From an uncultured Sulfurovum sp. (lineage in GTDB: Bacteria > Campylobacterota > Campylobacteria > Campylobacterales > Sulfurovaceae): 64,000 bases of DNA. Positions 37,919 through 47,780 of the stretch are shown piece by piece (the first letter of the stretch is position 1; every line of letters begins with the position of its first letter). The position numbers were made by a program, and so were the translations under genes. The notes under the pieces are model-generated. The model worked only from the letters and a program-made list of their open reading frames with translations, had not been told where the DNA came from and made no database searches. Location of the stretch: the NCBI GenBank assembly GCA_902727935.1, contig CACVAX010000013.1:87072-151071 (forward strand), given 5' to 3'.

Positions 37919-38659
37919 ATGTCAATGTTAATAGATTTTATTTTACTGTTTTTGTTTGCTGGAGTGCCATATTTTGTTTTTTTTGAAAAGACAAAAGTAT
38001 TAGGGAAAGAGAAAATATTTTTTCTCTCTGCATTGTTAGTAATTGTTGGGGTATTGATTTCAAATATCTTTCCACAAACCATATCAATGCCGTTTGTAGT
38101 CATTGCACTTTTAAGTTCTTTATTCACGCTTTATAAAGCTGATAAGACAAATAACTTGTACAAATTGGCTTATTACATACTCTTTTTTAATGCCCCAATG
38201 CTTGTGATGTTTGGGGTAAAAGAGAGTACTTTATATGCCATATCCCTACTCGTAACCCTTTTAGGTATCTTCCTTATAGGAAAGTATTATGAGCGTAACT
38301 ATGGAAGTGCTAACTATCAATCGGTTACTGGAATTACCCTTGTTACCCCTTATGCTGGACTAATGTTAACCATTTATTTAACAGCATTAGCACTCTATCC
38401 CCCCTTTCCAAATTCGCTTATGTTTCTAAATGGAATACTCAATTCTGATATTAGTACCGTTTGGTATTTGAGTGTGATTATTGTCTTTTTTGGAAACTTT
38501 TTAATCGCTGCTAGAATCATGGCAAAAACAGTTTTTGGAAAGCCAAACACCAATGTACACTATATTGACCTAGCTCCTAAAGAGCGATGGTTACATTTTG
38601 CTATTTTTATTATATTACTAGTCCTAAGTGTTATAGGACTTAAGGAGTTACTTGCATGA
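37919..38659 (+). CDS. Polytopic membrane protein in the dab operon
   Basis: 246 aa, multiple predicted TM helices; overlaps the dabA start by 4 nt. Confidence 0.75.
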   Translation: MSMLIDFILLFLFAGVPYFVFFEKTKVLGKEKIFFLSALLVIVGVLISNIFPQTISMPFVVIALLSSLFTLYKADKTNNLYKLAYYILFFNAPMLVMFGVKESTLYAISLLVTLLGIFLIGKYYERNYGSANYQSVTGITLVTPYAGLMLTIYLTALALYPPFPNSLMFLNGILNSDISTVWYLSVIIVFFGNFLIAARIMAKTVFGKPNTNVHYIDLAPKERWLHFAIFIILLVLSVIGLKELLA

Positions 38660-41526
38660 GTATATTAGAAAAATTAAATGCAGTTAAAGATACTGTACCT
38701 CACTATTGGCCTATTGGTGCATTTATTCACCATAACCCTTTAAAGGGTTTTGAACACCTAAACTTTAAAGAAGGCTTGAATAAAGCACAAAGTATCTTTG
38801 GTGGTAAGGTATATATGAATCCTGACTATTACGTCGGACTTTACAATGAAGGTAAAGTTAAATCTGAATTCTTAAAAAAGAATCTACTAAAACCCTTAAG
38901 CCAAGCAGGACTTGAAAAACACATCAATGAAGCACAAACCTTCATGCTAGAACTAAGTCCACAATGGGAAAGCCTAAGAAATTATGAAAAGCTAAAAGTT
39001 AATGACATAGATGAAGTCTTACACAGCTATCTTGAAGACAACTCTGTTTACAAGAACTATGAAGCATGGATAGAGTCTTTAACAAAAAACCTAACACTTT
39101 ATGAAATTCATGATGCCTTGTTTGGAACGAGTGAAAAAGAACTCATAGAAAAAGATGTAATTGAGTACATAGCACGTTTTCTTGACCAAGAACAAACCAC
39201 CCTTAGTATGACAGATAGAGACCTTGGTATGTTTCATACTTTTAAACTCTATGAAGACATTGACTATATTATTGATGCTGAAGCTTATGTTCAAGAAGCC
39301 TTAGAAACGCTAAAAGTTAAAGATGTCGAAGCCTATTTTTTAACACACATACTCAAATTACATGGTTGGGCTGGATTTATTAAATACCGTTCAGAAGATA
39401 AAGCGTACTTTTCGCAACAAAAACGTCCTTCATCCCTTATGGATTATATGGCTGTTAGACTACACTTCGAAGTAAAATATACCCAAGATTCAGAAGTGAA
39501 TGATTTTGATAAACTCGAAGCTTATATCAAGAATAACACTCCTTATGCTATCTTAAAACTGTTACAAGCTAAAGGTAAACTAACAGGTACTTATAATGAT
39601 GCGATGGAAGAGCATAAAGATTATCAAGAAATTTTAGATGCCTATGTTAAAGATGAAGTCAATTTAAACTCTCTACAAGTACAACTGGCAAAAAAAACAT
39701 TACCTTCATTGGATATGTCACTTGTAGAGTTTTCAGATTTTGCAAACTTAATCAAAAAAGAAGAAGGTTTTCTCTGGTTAAAATCTTTAGAAGACACCTA
39801 CATCGCTAATTGTGTCGATGAATTTACAACACCCCATACTTATGAAGAAAAACCTCTCTCTGCTACTATTTTTTGTTTAGATGTAAGGTCAGAGGTAATC
39901 CGTAGAAAAGTTGAAAATACAGGAGCACATGATACTTATGGTGCAGGTGGTTTTCTTGGTATTCCTATCTCATTTGTAGAGTTCGATAAAGCACATAAAC
40001 TCGCCTTAGCTCCTGCCATCGTTAAACCTAAAAATATTGTTTTTGAAATACCCATAGAATCTCATGATGATTACAATACAAAAAAAGGTATTAACAAAAC
40101 AACCAAAAAAGTACTAAGTGACCTTAAGAACAACCCTTATACACCCTATATTATGGTAGAAGCTATTGGATGGCTTTTTGGTGTAAAACTTTTTGGAAAA
40201 ACATTCTTCCCAGAAAAAACTAAAAAACTTTTTGATGGAATGAAAGCTAAAAAGCCTAAAACTACCTATACCCTCGATAAATTAACTGAAGATGAAGTAG
40301 AGTTATATGTTAAAAGACTTCATACCAATATTATCAATGAAGTTTTAACCACACAATCTGATACAGACCTTTCAAGTTCAGAAATAGATGCACTTTGGGA
40401 ACATCTTGTTTTAGATCAAAAACTTAGCATTAGAATATCTGAAGATGTGATTGATAAACTCAAACAAGCTTATCATATCACCCCTAAAGATTATGAAATT
40501 CAAAAAAAGAAACTCACTTTAGTAGGATTTACCATTGATGAACAAGTTACCTACTTAGAAAACTTATTAAAAATGATAGGTCTAGCCGATAACTTCCCTA
40601 AGTTTGTAATTATATCAGGTCATGGTAGTGTATCAGATAACAACCCATTTGAATCAGCATTAGACTGTGGTGCATGTGGAGGGAGTATTAGTTTACCAAA
40701 TGCAAGAGCATTGTCCATGATTGGAAATAAAGCAGAAATACGTCAAAAACTCAAAGAAAAAGGTATTAATATTCCAAATAATGTACGCTTTATCCCTGCA
40801 CTACATATTACCAGTACTGATGAAATGACTTTTTATGATACAAATATACTTAATCCTTCTGAACTAGAACTTTTTTCTCAATTAAAAAATGACTTTAAAA
40901 AAGCATCAAAAGAGTCAAGAATAGAAAGAGCATCAGCCCTTCCAAATACGAAAGAAGAAGATATTCTTGTCAAGTCTATGGATTGGTCAGAACCTAGACC
41001 TGAATGGGGTCTTGCAGGAAACATGGGAGTATTTGCTGGTCCAAGAGAAAGTACAAAACACATAAGCTTCAATAACAGACTCTTTTTGCACTCTTATGAC
41101 TGGCGAATAGACAATGAGAATGCTGACATACTTACCCGTATTTTTGATGGTCCTTTGGTGGTTGGAGAATGGATTAACTTAGAGCATTATTTCTCAACCG
41201 TTGACAATGCCATTTATGGTGCTGGTTCAAAAGTTTACCACAACGTTGTCTCAAAAATTGGTGTGTACAATGGAAATTACAGTGACCTAAAAATTGGGTT
41301 GCCTACCCAATCAGTTCTTTTAGAAGGTAAAGCCTACCATGAGCCTGTACGACTGCTCACATTTATGGAAGCCCCTCTTGAAAAAGTAGCAAAGGCTGTT
41401 GAAAACTCTTTAGCACAACCGTTCATATTAAATGAATGGATTCGACCTGTTATTATTGATAAAGAAGCAAAAAAAGTTTACTCTTATGAGTATGGTGAAT
41501 TTATAGTTATTAAAGAGCTAGATTAG
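38656..41526 (+). CDS. dabA: DabA/DUF2309 carbonic-anhydrase-like subunit of the inorganic carbon transporter
   Basis: 956 aa; VPHYWPIGAFIHHNPLKGFEHLNF, IFCLDVRSEVIRRKVE (Cys/Asp) and ISGHGSVSDNNPFESALDCGACGG (His/Cys) putative zinc-site motifs. Confidence 0.94.
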   Translation: MSILEKLNAVKDTVPHYWPIGAFIHHNPLKGFEHLNFKEGLNKAQSIFGGKVYMNPDYYVGLYNEGKVKSEFLKKNLLKPLSQAGLEKHINEAQTFMLELSPQWESLRNYEKLKVNDIDEVLHSYLEDNSVYKNYEAWIESLTKNLTLYEIHDALFGTSEKELIEKDVIEYIARFLDQEQTTLSMTDRDLGMFHTFKLYEDIDYIIDAEAYVQEALETLKVKDVEAYFLTHILKLHGWAGFIKYRSEDKAYFSQQKRPSSLMDYMAVRLHFEVKYTQDSEVNDFDKLEAYIKNNTPYAILKLLQAKGKLTGTYNDAMEEHKDYQEILDAYVKDEVNLNSLQVQLAKKTLPSLDMSLVEFSDFANLIKKEEGFLWLKSLEDTYIANCVDEFTTPHTYEEKPLSATIFCLDVRSEVIRRKVENTGAHDTYGAGGFLGIPISFVEFDKAHKLALAPAIVKPKNIVFEIPIESHDDYNTKKGINKTTKKVLSDLKNNPYTPYIMVEAIGWLFGVKLFGKTFFPEKTKKLFDGMKAKKPKTTYTLDKLTEDEVELYVKRLHTNIINEVLTTQSDTDLSSSEIDALWEHLVLDQKLSIRISEDVIDKLKQAYHITPKDYEIQKKKLTLVGFTIDEQVTYLENLLKMIGLADNFPKFVIISGHGSVSDNNPFESALDCGACGGSISLPNARALSMIGNKAEIRQKLKEKGINIPNNVRFIPALHITSTDEMTFYDTNILNPSELELFSQLKNDFKKASKESRIERASALPNTKEEDILVKSMDWSEPRPEWGLAGNMGVFAGPRESTKHISFNNRLFLHSYDWRIDNENADILTRIFDGPLVVGEWINLEHYFSTVDNAIYGAGSKVYHNVVSKIGVYNGNYSDLKIGLPTQSVLLEGKAYHEPVRLLTFMEAPLEKVAKAVENSLAQPFILNEWIRPVIIDKEAKKVYSYEYGEFIVIKELD

Positions 41527-41561
41527 CTCTTTAGTAATACGTCAAGCACAAAAGGAAAAAT

Positions 41562-41798
41562 ATGTATACCGTTCGCATTGAAAATGAATGTTCTTGTTTT
41601 AAAAAATCTGGATTTGAAAACAACTTAAGCTATGAAAATAAAGCTGATGCCATTATGAAGGCTAAAGTCTTAGAGTGCCGTATGAGCCAAGAATTTTGTC
41701 GTACACATTATTTTGAAGCCGAAGACAGAGGCAATGAAATTGTTATACATACTATCTTAACTCCTGCAGATGATGAAGATGACTGGGACAATGATTAA
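41562..41798 (+). CDS. Small Cys-containing protein, paralog A
   Basis: 78 aa MYTVRIENECSCFKKSGFENNLSYENKADAIMKAKVLECRMSQEFCRTHYFEA...; directly downstream of dabA. Confidence 0.75.
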   Translation: MYTVRIENECSCFKKSGFENNLSYENKADAIMKAKVLECRMSQEFCRTHYFEAEDRGNEIVIHTILTPADDEDDWDND

Positions 41799-41861
41799 TA
41801 ACTAGTTTTTAAGTTTTAATCGCTATTATCGACCATAAAATTATTTCAAAGGATTATATAA

Positions 41862-42110
41862 ATGTTTAATGTACAAGTAGCAAAAGAGTGTGGATGTTTT
41901 CGTAAAAGTGAATACGAAAGAGAAAAAGAATTTGAAAAAAGAGATGATGCAATACTCTACTCTAAAGCCTTAGCTGAACTCATGAATGAAGAGTTCTGTA
42001 AAGCACATATCTTCACAGCCAGAGAAGTAGACAGAGGTCAATTTGTAGTGGCTGTCAATGAGAGACCTGGTGGTGGAGGTGGATGCTGTGGTGGTGGACA
42101 TTGTGATTAA
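41862..42110 (+). CDS. Small Cys-containing protein, paralog B, with Gly/Cys/His C-terminal tail
   Basis: 82 aa MFNVQVAKECGCFRKSEYEREKEFEKRDDAILYSKALAELMNEEFCKAHIFTA...GGGGGCCGGGHCD; aligns to paralog A. Confidence 0.78.
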   Translation: MFNVQVAKECGCFRKSEYEREKEFEKRDDAILYSKALAELMNEEFCKAHIFTAREVDRGQFVVAVNERPGGGGGCCGGGHCD

Positions 42111-42126
42111 GCCTTAAAGGCTTTTC
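42108..42126 (+). terminator. Terminator-like hairpin after the dab operon
   Basis: AAGCCT-TAA-AGGCTTTT. Confidence 0.6.
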
Positions 42127-42147
42127 ACAAAAAGATATTCAAAAGCT

Positions 42148-42172
42148 GTAGGTTCGATAGAATCGAACTTAC
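42148..42172. terminator. Hairpin between convergent genes (candidate bidirectional terminator)
   Basis: GTAGGTTCGAT-AGA-ATCGAACTTAC, 11-bp stem with one G-U, at the 3' end of the COG0523 gene. Confidence 0.45.
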
Positions 42173-43143
42173 ACTTTATTTATAGAAAATTTTGGAACAT
42201 TTAAAATGCTATACTTATTACTTAGATCAGTCACATGACTTTCAACATTTTCCCCTATGAATATTAATAATGATTTATCTTCATAGTCTTGTAACTCTTC
42301 AAATGAAGCATCGCCAAATGAATAGTTAACAAAAATGGCATTAGGTACATCTTTAACTTTAACCACACCCTTAACCCTATAGATAGGCTTAGGAATGTTT
42401 TTCAAAACTTCATCTATATCAGAAAAATTAATGTCTTTTTTTAGATAAGCAACTTTTTGTGTAATAGAGTCTTTTAAGGCATGGTCTAAATGTTTAGCAT
42501 CTTGTGCAAACTCAACAACCTCTTCTTGCTTATAAATACCCTCAAAAAGCTCTTTACCCACTAAGCCTTGCTCTGCTCTATGAGTAACATAGCTTTTAAA
42601 TATAGGCTCACCTGTCATCGTATTTTTAATATTATATTCACTTTTAATTTCAGCCAATTCAATTTCAAGTGCTTTTATCTCATCTTCTGTGACTAAGTCT
42701 ATCTTATTAAGCACGATAATATTTGATCCACCCAGTTGATATTTGGCTGTAGAATTCTCTTTATATGAACCAAAGTTTTTAGAATCTACCACACAAATAA
42801 CACCATCAACCGAAATACCCAAGTTTTGTAATGAAAGAAAAATAGGAAAAGGTTCTGATGCTCCAGAGGTTTCTACAAAAATAATTTCGGGGTTATACTT
42901 TTCAATAATCTCTCGCACCCCACTCTCAAACTCTTCAGCAAGTTGACAACAAATACAACCTTCAGAAATTTCAAGTACTTCAGAGTGAACATTCTTAAGT
43001 ATTTTACTGTCTACCCCTACATCTCCAAACTCATTAACGATGATGGCTATTTTTTTGTCGCCAAAATTTTCTTTAACGCTGTTAGTCAACATTGTAGTTT
43101 TACCTACACCTAAAAAACCTGTAATGACAAATGAAGAAATCAT
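42169..43143 (-). CDS. COG0523/CobW-family G3E GTPase (putative metallochaperone)
   Basis: 324 aa; TGFLGVGKTTML Walker A, EGCICCQL (CxCC) metal motif, NKIDLV. Confidence 0.93.
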   Translation of the reverse strand: MISSFVITGFLGVGKTTMLTNSVKENFGDKKIAIIVNEFGDVGVDSKILKNVHSEVLEISEGCICCQLAEEFESGVREIIEKYNPEIIFVETSGASEPFPIFLSLQNLGISVDGVICVVDSKNFGSYKENSTAKYQLGGSNIIVLNKIDLVTEDEIKALEIELAEIKSEYNIKNTMTGEPIFKSYVTHRAEQGLVGKELFEGIYKQEEVVEFAQDAKHLDHALKDSITQKVAYLKKDINFSDIDEVLKNIPKPIYRVKGVVKVKDVPNAIFVNYSFGDASFEELQDYEDKSLLIFIGENVESHVTDLSNKYSILNVPKFSINKV

Positions 43144-43278
43144 ATTAATACCTTGGAAATGAATTTAATTTTGAGTGAATAAATGAAGAAAATATTATAA
43201 AAATACAAAAAATTATATTTATGTAATATTTTTAAGAATTAAAGAATAACAACTGTATAAATACAGTTGTTATGAAGG

Positions 43279-43995
43279 CTACACTTCTGCTACTACGTGA
43301 GAAGGGTCAAATAGCATTTGCTCAAAACCTACTTCTTTACACCATTCAGCAGTTAAATCATAAGCTGCTGATGCAGTCTCAAGATTTTTTTCAATTAAGT
43401 CCATTTTTTTCTTGAACTTTTTTTCAATAACTGAATCCAGTGATGCAGTACCACCAGAAGCTGTATATTTTTTAAGGAATCTATCTTTAATTCCTTCTTC
43501 AATAGCTGGCTTACCAATTGTACCAAGAGCTCCAAATAATGCACCTAGCATTGCCATGTTCGTTGCCAATTCAGTACCAGCAATTTCAATAGCAAATTTA
43601 GTAAAGTCTCTTGTAAGTACTTTTACATTTTTGTCAGCTAAAATCTTTTTATCATGCTCAGTTAATAGCTCAATGTCAGAGTTAATAATAACTAAACCAT
43701 TGTCTTTAATACCAGCATAAAAAGGCATGGTATATGATTTACCCATAGTCACAACTTGTGGGTGATAAATCATAACGATATCTGGGTAAATTACTTCTCC
43801 TCTATCGTAAATAGGTACTGTACCGATTCTTGTATAACTTTCAGAAGGTGCCATTCTTTTTTCAGCACCAAAGAAAGGGTTAGAAACTGCATAGTAACCT
43901 TCAGTATCTGCAGCAGTAGCAGCAATGTGTGCTGCTGTAACTGCTCCTTGCCCACCAAGAGCAGGCATTCTAATTTTAATCGAATCTTTTGCCAT
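43279..43995 (-). CDS. 2-oxoacid:acceptor oxidoreductase gamma subunit (cluster 2)
   Basis: 238 aa; RMPALGGQGAVTAAHIAATAADTEGYYAVSNPFFGAEKRMAPSESYTRI; paralog of 47076-47780. Confidence 0.92.
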   Translation of the reverse strand: MAKDSIKIRMPALGGQGAVTAAHIAATAADTEGYYAVSNPFFGAEKRMAPSESYTRIGTVPIYDRGEVIYPDIVMIYHPQVVTMGKSYTMPFYAGIKDNGLVIINSDIELLTEHDKKILADKNVKVLTRDFTKFAIEIAGTELATNMAMLGALFGALGTIGKPAIEEGIKDRFLKKYTASGGTASLDSVIEKKFKKKMDLIEKNLETASAAYDLTAEWCKEVGFEQMLFDPSHVVAEV

Positions 43996-44864
43996 TATAA
44001 AAGTCCTTTTTCTTTACATTCTTTTAAATACTCTTCAGCTTCTGGAGAAACATATCTGAATGAGTCAAATCTGTCTTTATCTTGCTCTTTCATTTCCCAT
44101 AAACCTTCATTGGCAGCAAGACCAATTTCAAGAATACAAGGTGTGTAAAGGTGAATGTATGTTGGTCCAAGTTCTCTGGCAATTAATACTGCTTCTCTAA
44201 GCACTTTAGCAACTTTTTTAGGTGCTGAAGCCGTTAATTTAACAGAATACTGACAACCTGAAGTTACAGCAAGTTCCCACATAGGTACTTTATCAAAAAC
44301 TTTTCCTTTAGGTGCCATTTTAAATACTTGACCTTTAGGGGTAGAACCAGACTCTTGTCCACCTGTATTTGCATAAACTTCATTATCAAAACAGATAGTT
44401 GTAATCTTTTCTTGTCTAAAGAATGATTGTAACGTGTAATCTAAGCCGATATCAATAGTTGCACCATCACCAGCAAGAACAATAACATCTTTAACTTTGT
44501 CTGGAAATCTCCAGTCTAAAACTCTTTTAATACCAGATGCAACAGCATTTTGGTTACCAAACAGTGAGTGTACTGTATGTAAAGCAATGTGTGGGAACAT
44601 TAAAGAAGTACAACCAGTTGAGTTAACGATAATTGTGTCTTCTGGAATTGGAAGTGCTGTTAAGATATATCTTAACGCTGCAGCTTCTGGACAACCAGCA
44701 CAAAGTGAATGCTCTTCTAAAATTTCCTTTTTATCTGTAAGGTCTGAAATACCACGGTTTTTTTCAGCCGTAGCATGCCATGTTGCATTATCTTCAAGAT
44801 CAATAATCTCTTTAGGCATAATGTCTCTAAACTCGGGATTAATTTTGTAAATATCTACTGACAT
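43995..44864 (-). CDS. 2-oxoacid:acceptor oxidoreductase beta subunit, TPP-binding (cluster 2)
   Basis: 289 aa; CAGCPEAAALR, GDGATIDIGLDYTLQSFFRQEKITTICFDNEVYANTGGQESGSTPKGQ. Confidence 0.93.
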   Translation of the reverse strand: MSVDIYKINPEFRDIMPKEIIDLEDNATWHATAEKNRGISDLTDKKEILEEHSLCAGCPEAAALRYILTALPIPEDTIIVNSTGCTSLMFPHIALHTVHSLFGNQNAVASGIKRVLDWRFPDKVKDVIVLAGDGATIDIGLDYTLQSFFRQEKITTICFDNEVYANTGGQESGSTPKGQVFKMAPKGKVFDKVPMWELAVTSGCQYSVKLTASAPKKVAKVLREAVLIARELGPTYIHLYTPCILEIGLAANEGLWEMKEQDKDRFDSFRYVSPEAEEYLKECKEKGLL

Positions 44865-44865
44865 G

Positions 44866-46068
44866 TTACGCTCCTTTCTCTACTTTTACGTAGTCAAAAA
44901 CTTCTTTAAGAATTGCTTCAACTGGCATAGACATACCACCTGCAACTCTAGGTCTACCAACAACTTGGGCTTCAGATCTTCCATAAAGTGCTTTAAGTAC
45001 TTCGTTATTAAGCCAACCAGTAACGTTAAACTCAGGAACAAAAATATGTTTAGCGCCTTTTGTAGCTTCTAATAATTCTTCTGTTGGGAATGGTCTAATC
45101 GTTCTTAACTTAACAACTTTTGATTTAATTCCTAATTTAGTAAGTTCTCTGTTAGCTTCTTTAGCTTGATGAGAAGCAGTACCACAAGCAACAAATGCAA
45201 TCTCTGCATCTTCATCACCCAGAGTATGTACTAAACCATTTAAGTAATGTTTTGCATATGGTCTTGATCTATCTACAGCTGATCTTACTTCCCACTGCCA
45301 TGAAGCATGAGTTGCATAAGAAATGTAGTTAGACTTCATTACAAATGGATCTCTTAGGAATCTTCCTGGAGGCATCTCAGAGTCAATTGGAGGCAATGGT
45401 GCTTTGTACGGATCATAAGGTCTAAGTGCAATATCATCAGCTGGTAACATTACAGATTCTCTTGTATGTGATACAAAGAAACCATCAACAGCCGTAATAA
45501 TTGGCACATGCACATCTGGTTTTTCAGCAACAGTAAACGCAGCAATTGACATGTCGAAAAGTTCTTGAACATTCTCTGCATACCAAATCATACAACCAGT
45601 TTCAAGTAAAAAAGATACTTCTAAGTTATCTGGTTGAATAGTAAGTGGTGAGTTAATACCTCTTGCCATTAAAATAAGTTGACATGGAATTCTAGTACCT
45701 GACCACATTGGAAAGTTTTCCATTGCTCTAAGTGTACCAGGTCCTGAAGTTGTTGTAACTGTTCTAGCACCAGCCATTGCACAACCTGCAACTTCTGACA
45801 TTACACCAAATTCATTTTCACCTCTAAAGTAAGTACCAACGTAACCTTCAGCCCATAGTTCACCAATAAGGTGAGCTGCTTCTGATTGTGGTGTAATTGG
45901 GTAAGATACTGACGCATCTACCGTACATCTTTTCATCGCTTCTTTAAGTACTTCTGAACCTGTCATAAAGTGCTTTTCTCTAGGAGCTTCAAAAAGTAAA
46001 TAATCAGTCGAAACTAATTTCTGACCTGACCAGTTTTTCTCTTCTGTCATTTGATTTCTCATTGTCAT
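44866..46068 (-). CDS. 2-oxoacid:acceptor oxidoreductase alpha subunit (cluster 2)
   Basis: MTMRNQMTEEKNW...KHFMTGSEVLKEAMKRCTVDASVSYPITPQSEAAHLIGELWAEGYVGTYFRGENEFGVMSEVAGCAMAGARTVTTTSGPG; start at 46068 preceded by gaggag. The track start at 46125 would overlap the upstream gene. Confidence 0.92.
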   Translation of the reverse strand: MTMRNQMTEEKNWSGQKLVSTDYLLFEAPREKHFMTGSEVLKEAMKRCTVDASVSYPITPQSEAAHLIGELWAEGYVGTYFRGENEFGVMSEVAGCAMAGARTVTTTSGPGTLRAMENFPMWSGTRIPCQLILMARGINSPLTIQPDNLEVSFLLETGCMIWYAENVQELFDMSIAAFTVAEKPDVHVPIITAVDGFFVSHTRESVMLPADDIALRPYDPYKAPLPPIDSEMPPGRFLRDPFVMKSNYISYATHASWQWEVRSAVDRSRPYAKHYLNGLVHTLGDEDAEIAFVACGTASHQAKEANRELTKLGIKSKVVKLRTIRPFPTEELLEATKGAKHIFVPEFNVTGWLNNEVLKALYGRSEAQVVGRPRVAGGMSMPVEAILKEVFDYVKVEKGA

Positions 46069-46084
46069 AGTAATCTCCTCAGCT

Positions 46085-46654
46085 CTATTTTGAAAGTTCT
46101 TGTTTAACTTCTTTAGCAATCTCAATAAATTTTGCTAAATCTTCAGAATGTTGATCTCTAATGGTAGCCATAGCATCTTCGTGACCAGAAAGTGCACACA
46201 TAGCTGCTGTATAACAATCTGTTTCAGCTCTAACAATTTTTAAGGCAACGTTAGCATAGTGACAGTGAACACCAATAAAAATTGCTGCTTTAATGTTGTT
46301 ATGCCAAATTGTTAAGTTCGGGTGATTGGGGTTAATCTCCACTTCTGCATCAATTTTAGGATATTTTGGTCTATAATCATACATTGGTATCATTTTAGCA
46401 CCTAAAACTTCTGCCATCTCTTTGATAAGTGTTGCTTTTTTCTTCGCCTCATCACTCCAAGCGTATAATACTTGTGGTCCGGGGAAGATAGTAGCGTTGT
46501 CACTTGTTAACATTACTCTCGCAATTTCTCTCATTGCTACTTCTTCATCAACCATCTCGGTTAAAAGCATTGCTTTTCCCTCTGGTGGTGTATATAAACC
46601 ATCGTAGGTTGCTACTGGATACGGTGAATAGTCAGCTGGGCCTAAATTAGCCAT
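46085..46654 (-). CDS. Accessory (E-type) subunit of 2-oxoacid oxidoreductase, cluster 2
   Basis: 189 aa; DYRPKYPKIDAEVEINPNHPNLTIWHNNIKAAIFIGVHCHYANVALKIVRAETDCYTAAMCALSGHEDAMATIRDQHSEDLAKF; paralog of 49852-50565. Confidence 0.8.
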   Translation of the reverse strand: MANLGPADYSPYPVATYDGLYTPPEGKAMLLTEMVDEEVAMREIARVMLTSDNATIFPGPQVLYAWSDEAKKKATLIKEMAEVLGAKMIPMYDYRPKYPKIDAEVEINPNHPNLTIWHNNIKAAIFIGVHCHYANVALKIVRAETDCYTAAMCALSGHEDAMATIRDQHSEDLAKFIEIAKEVKQELSK

Positions 46655-46697
46655 ATTTTCTCCTATGTACTTTTATATTACTCTACATGCTATGTAT

Positions 46698-46744
46698 GTA
46701 AAGTTTATCTTTCTTTCCCATTAAAGAATAAAGATAAAACTTAC
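46698..46744. repeat. Imperfect inverted repeat between ferredoxin subunit and cluster 2
   Basis: GTAAAGTTTATCTTT (46698-46712) versus AAAGATAAAACTTAC (46730-46744); 13/15 complementary by hand. Confidence 0.5.
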
Positions 46745-46838
46745 ACACATGGATGAACAGTGCTTTGTCCTATCAAATAAGACAGATTAAACCGTTTATG
46801 CAAAGAGATTTAAAACTCTTTACATAAGTGTCATAACG

Positions 46839-47063
46839 CTACTCTTCAGTAGTTACCATTGCCATTTCAATACAGTTTCTGTCAAGAAGGTCAGAACAAA
46901 CATATACACAAATTGCACATCCCTTACATCTATCTTCATCAACCCATGAAGTTTTATTTTTTTCATCATACATTAATGTATTTGCCTCTGGACAGTAAAG
47001 TGTACACATGTTACACTTATACTCTGAACATTTATCCGAATCAACTTTTGCTACGTAGTACAT
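46839..47063 (-). CDS. 2-oxoacid:acceptor oxidoreductase delta subunit (2x[4Fe-4S]-type ferredoxin)
   Basis: 74 aa; CSEYKCNMCTLYCPEANTL...DEDRCKGCAICVYVCSDLLDRNCIEM. Confidence 0.9.
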   Translation of the reverse strand: MYYVAKVDSDKCSEYKCNMCTLYCPEANTLMYDEKNKTSWVDEDRCKGCAICVYVCSDLLDRNCIEMAMVTTEE

Positions 47064-47075
47064 TATTTTCCTTTG

Positions 47076-47780
47076 TTATATTTCAATTTTAGTTATAAGA
47101 GGAGCATTGCTTAAATCAATAGAAGCAGCCATCTCGAAAGTTTTGTTGATTACTTCCATGTTTTTAGCAAGTAATTCTTCTTTTTTCTTAAATTTTTTCT
47201 CAATAGCTGAATCCAGTGATGCAGTACCACCAGAAGCAACAAATGAGTTACCTAGGAATCTTTCTCTAACAGCTTTTTCAATATTGTCCTCATTAACAAG
47301 ACCTGTTATCCCAAGAACCATACCCATCATTGCCATGTTTGTAGCAAGTTCTGTACCAGCAATTTTAAGTGCCAATTCAGTTGCTTCAAACATTACAACC
47401 TTTGCATTCAATCTTTCCAATACTTCTTTATCTTCTGGCTCAAGAACATCAATGTCTGAGTTAATGATAATTAAAGCATCTTTTTTAAGACCTGTATAAA
47501 AAGGCATTGTATATGACTTACCATGCGTTACAACCTGTGGGTGGTAAATCATAATAATATCTGGGTAAACAACTTCACCTACTTCGTAAATAGGTTCTGA
47601 AGATGCTCTTACATAAGCTTCAACTGGTGCCATTCTTTTCTCTGAACCAAAAAATGGTACCAAAGAAGCAAATTTACCAGCATTATCCATTGCTGTTCCT
47701 AGGATGTGAGCAGAGGTAACAACCCCCTGTCCACCAAGCCCAGAAATTCTCATGTTATATCGTTTTTTATCTACTGCCAT
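47076..47780 (-). CDS. 2-oxoacid:acceptor oxidoreductase gamma subunit (cluster 1)
   Basis: 234 aa; MRISGLGGQGVVTSAHILGTAMDNAGKFASLVPFFGSEKRMAPVEAYVR. Confidence 0.92.
   Translation of the reverse strand: MAVDKKRYNMRISGLGGQGVVTSAHILGTAMDNAGKFASLVPFFGSEKRMAPVEAYVRASSEPIYEVGEVVYPDIIMIYHPQVVTHGKSYTMPFYTGLKKDALIIINSDIDVLEPEDKEVLERLNAKVVMFEATELALKIAGTELATNMAMMGMVLGITGLVNEDNIEKAVRERFLGNSFVASGGTASLDSAIEKKFKKKEELLAKNMEVINKTFEMAASIDLSNAPLITKIEI

Noticed and set aside
43412-44148. Plus-strand ORFs of 102 and 130 aa
   Set aside because: Antisense to oxidoreductase gamma/beta subunits, shadow coding.
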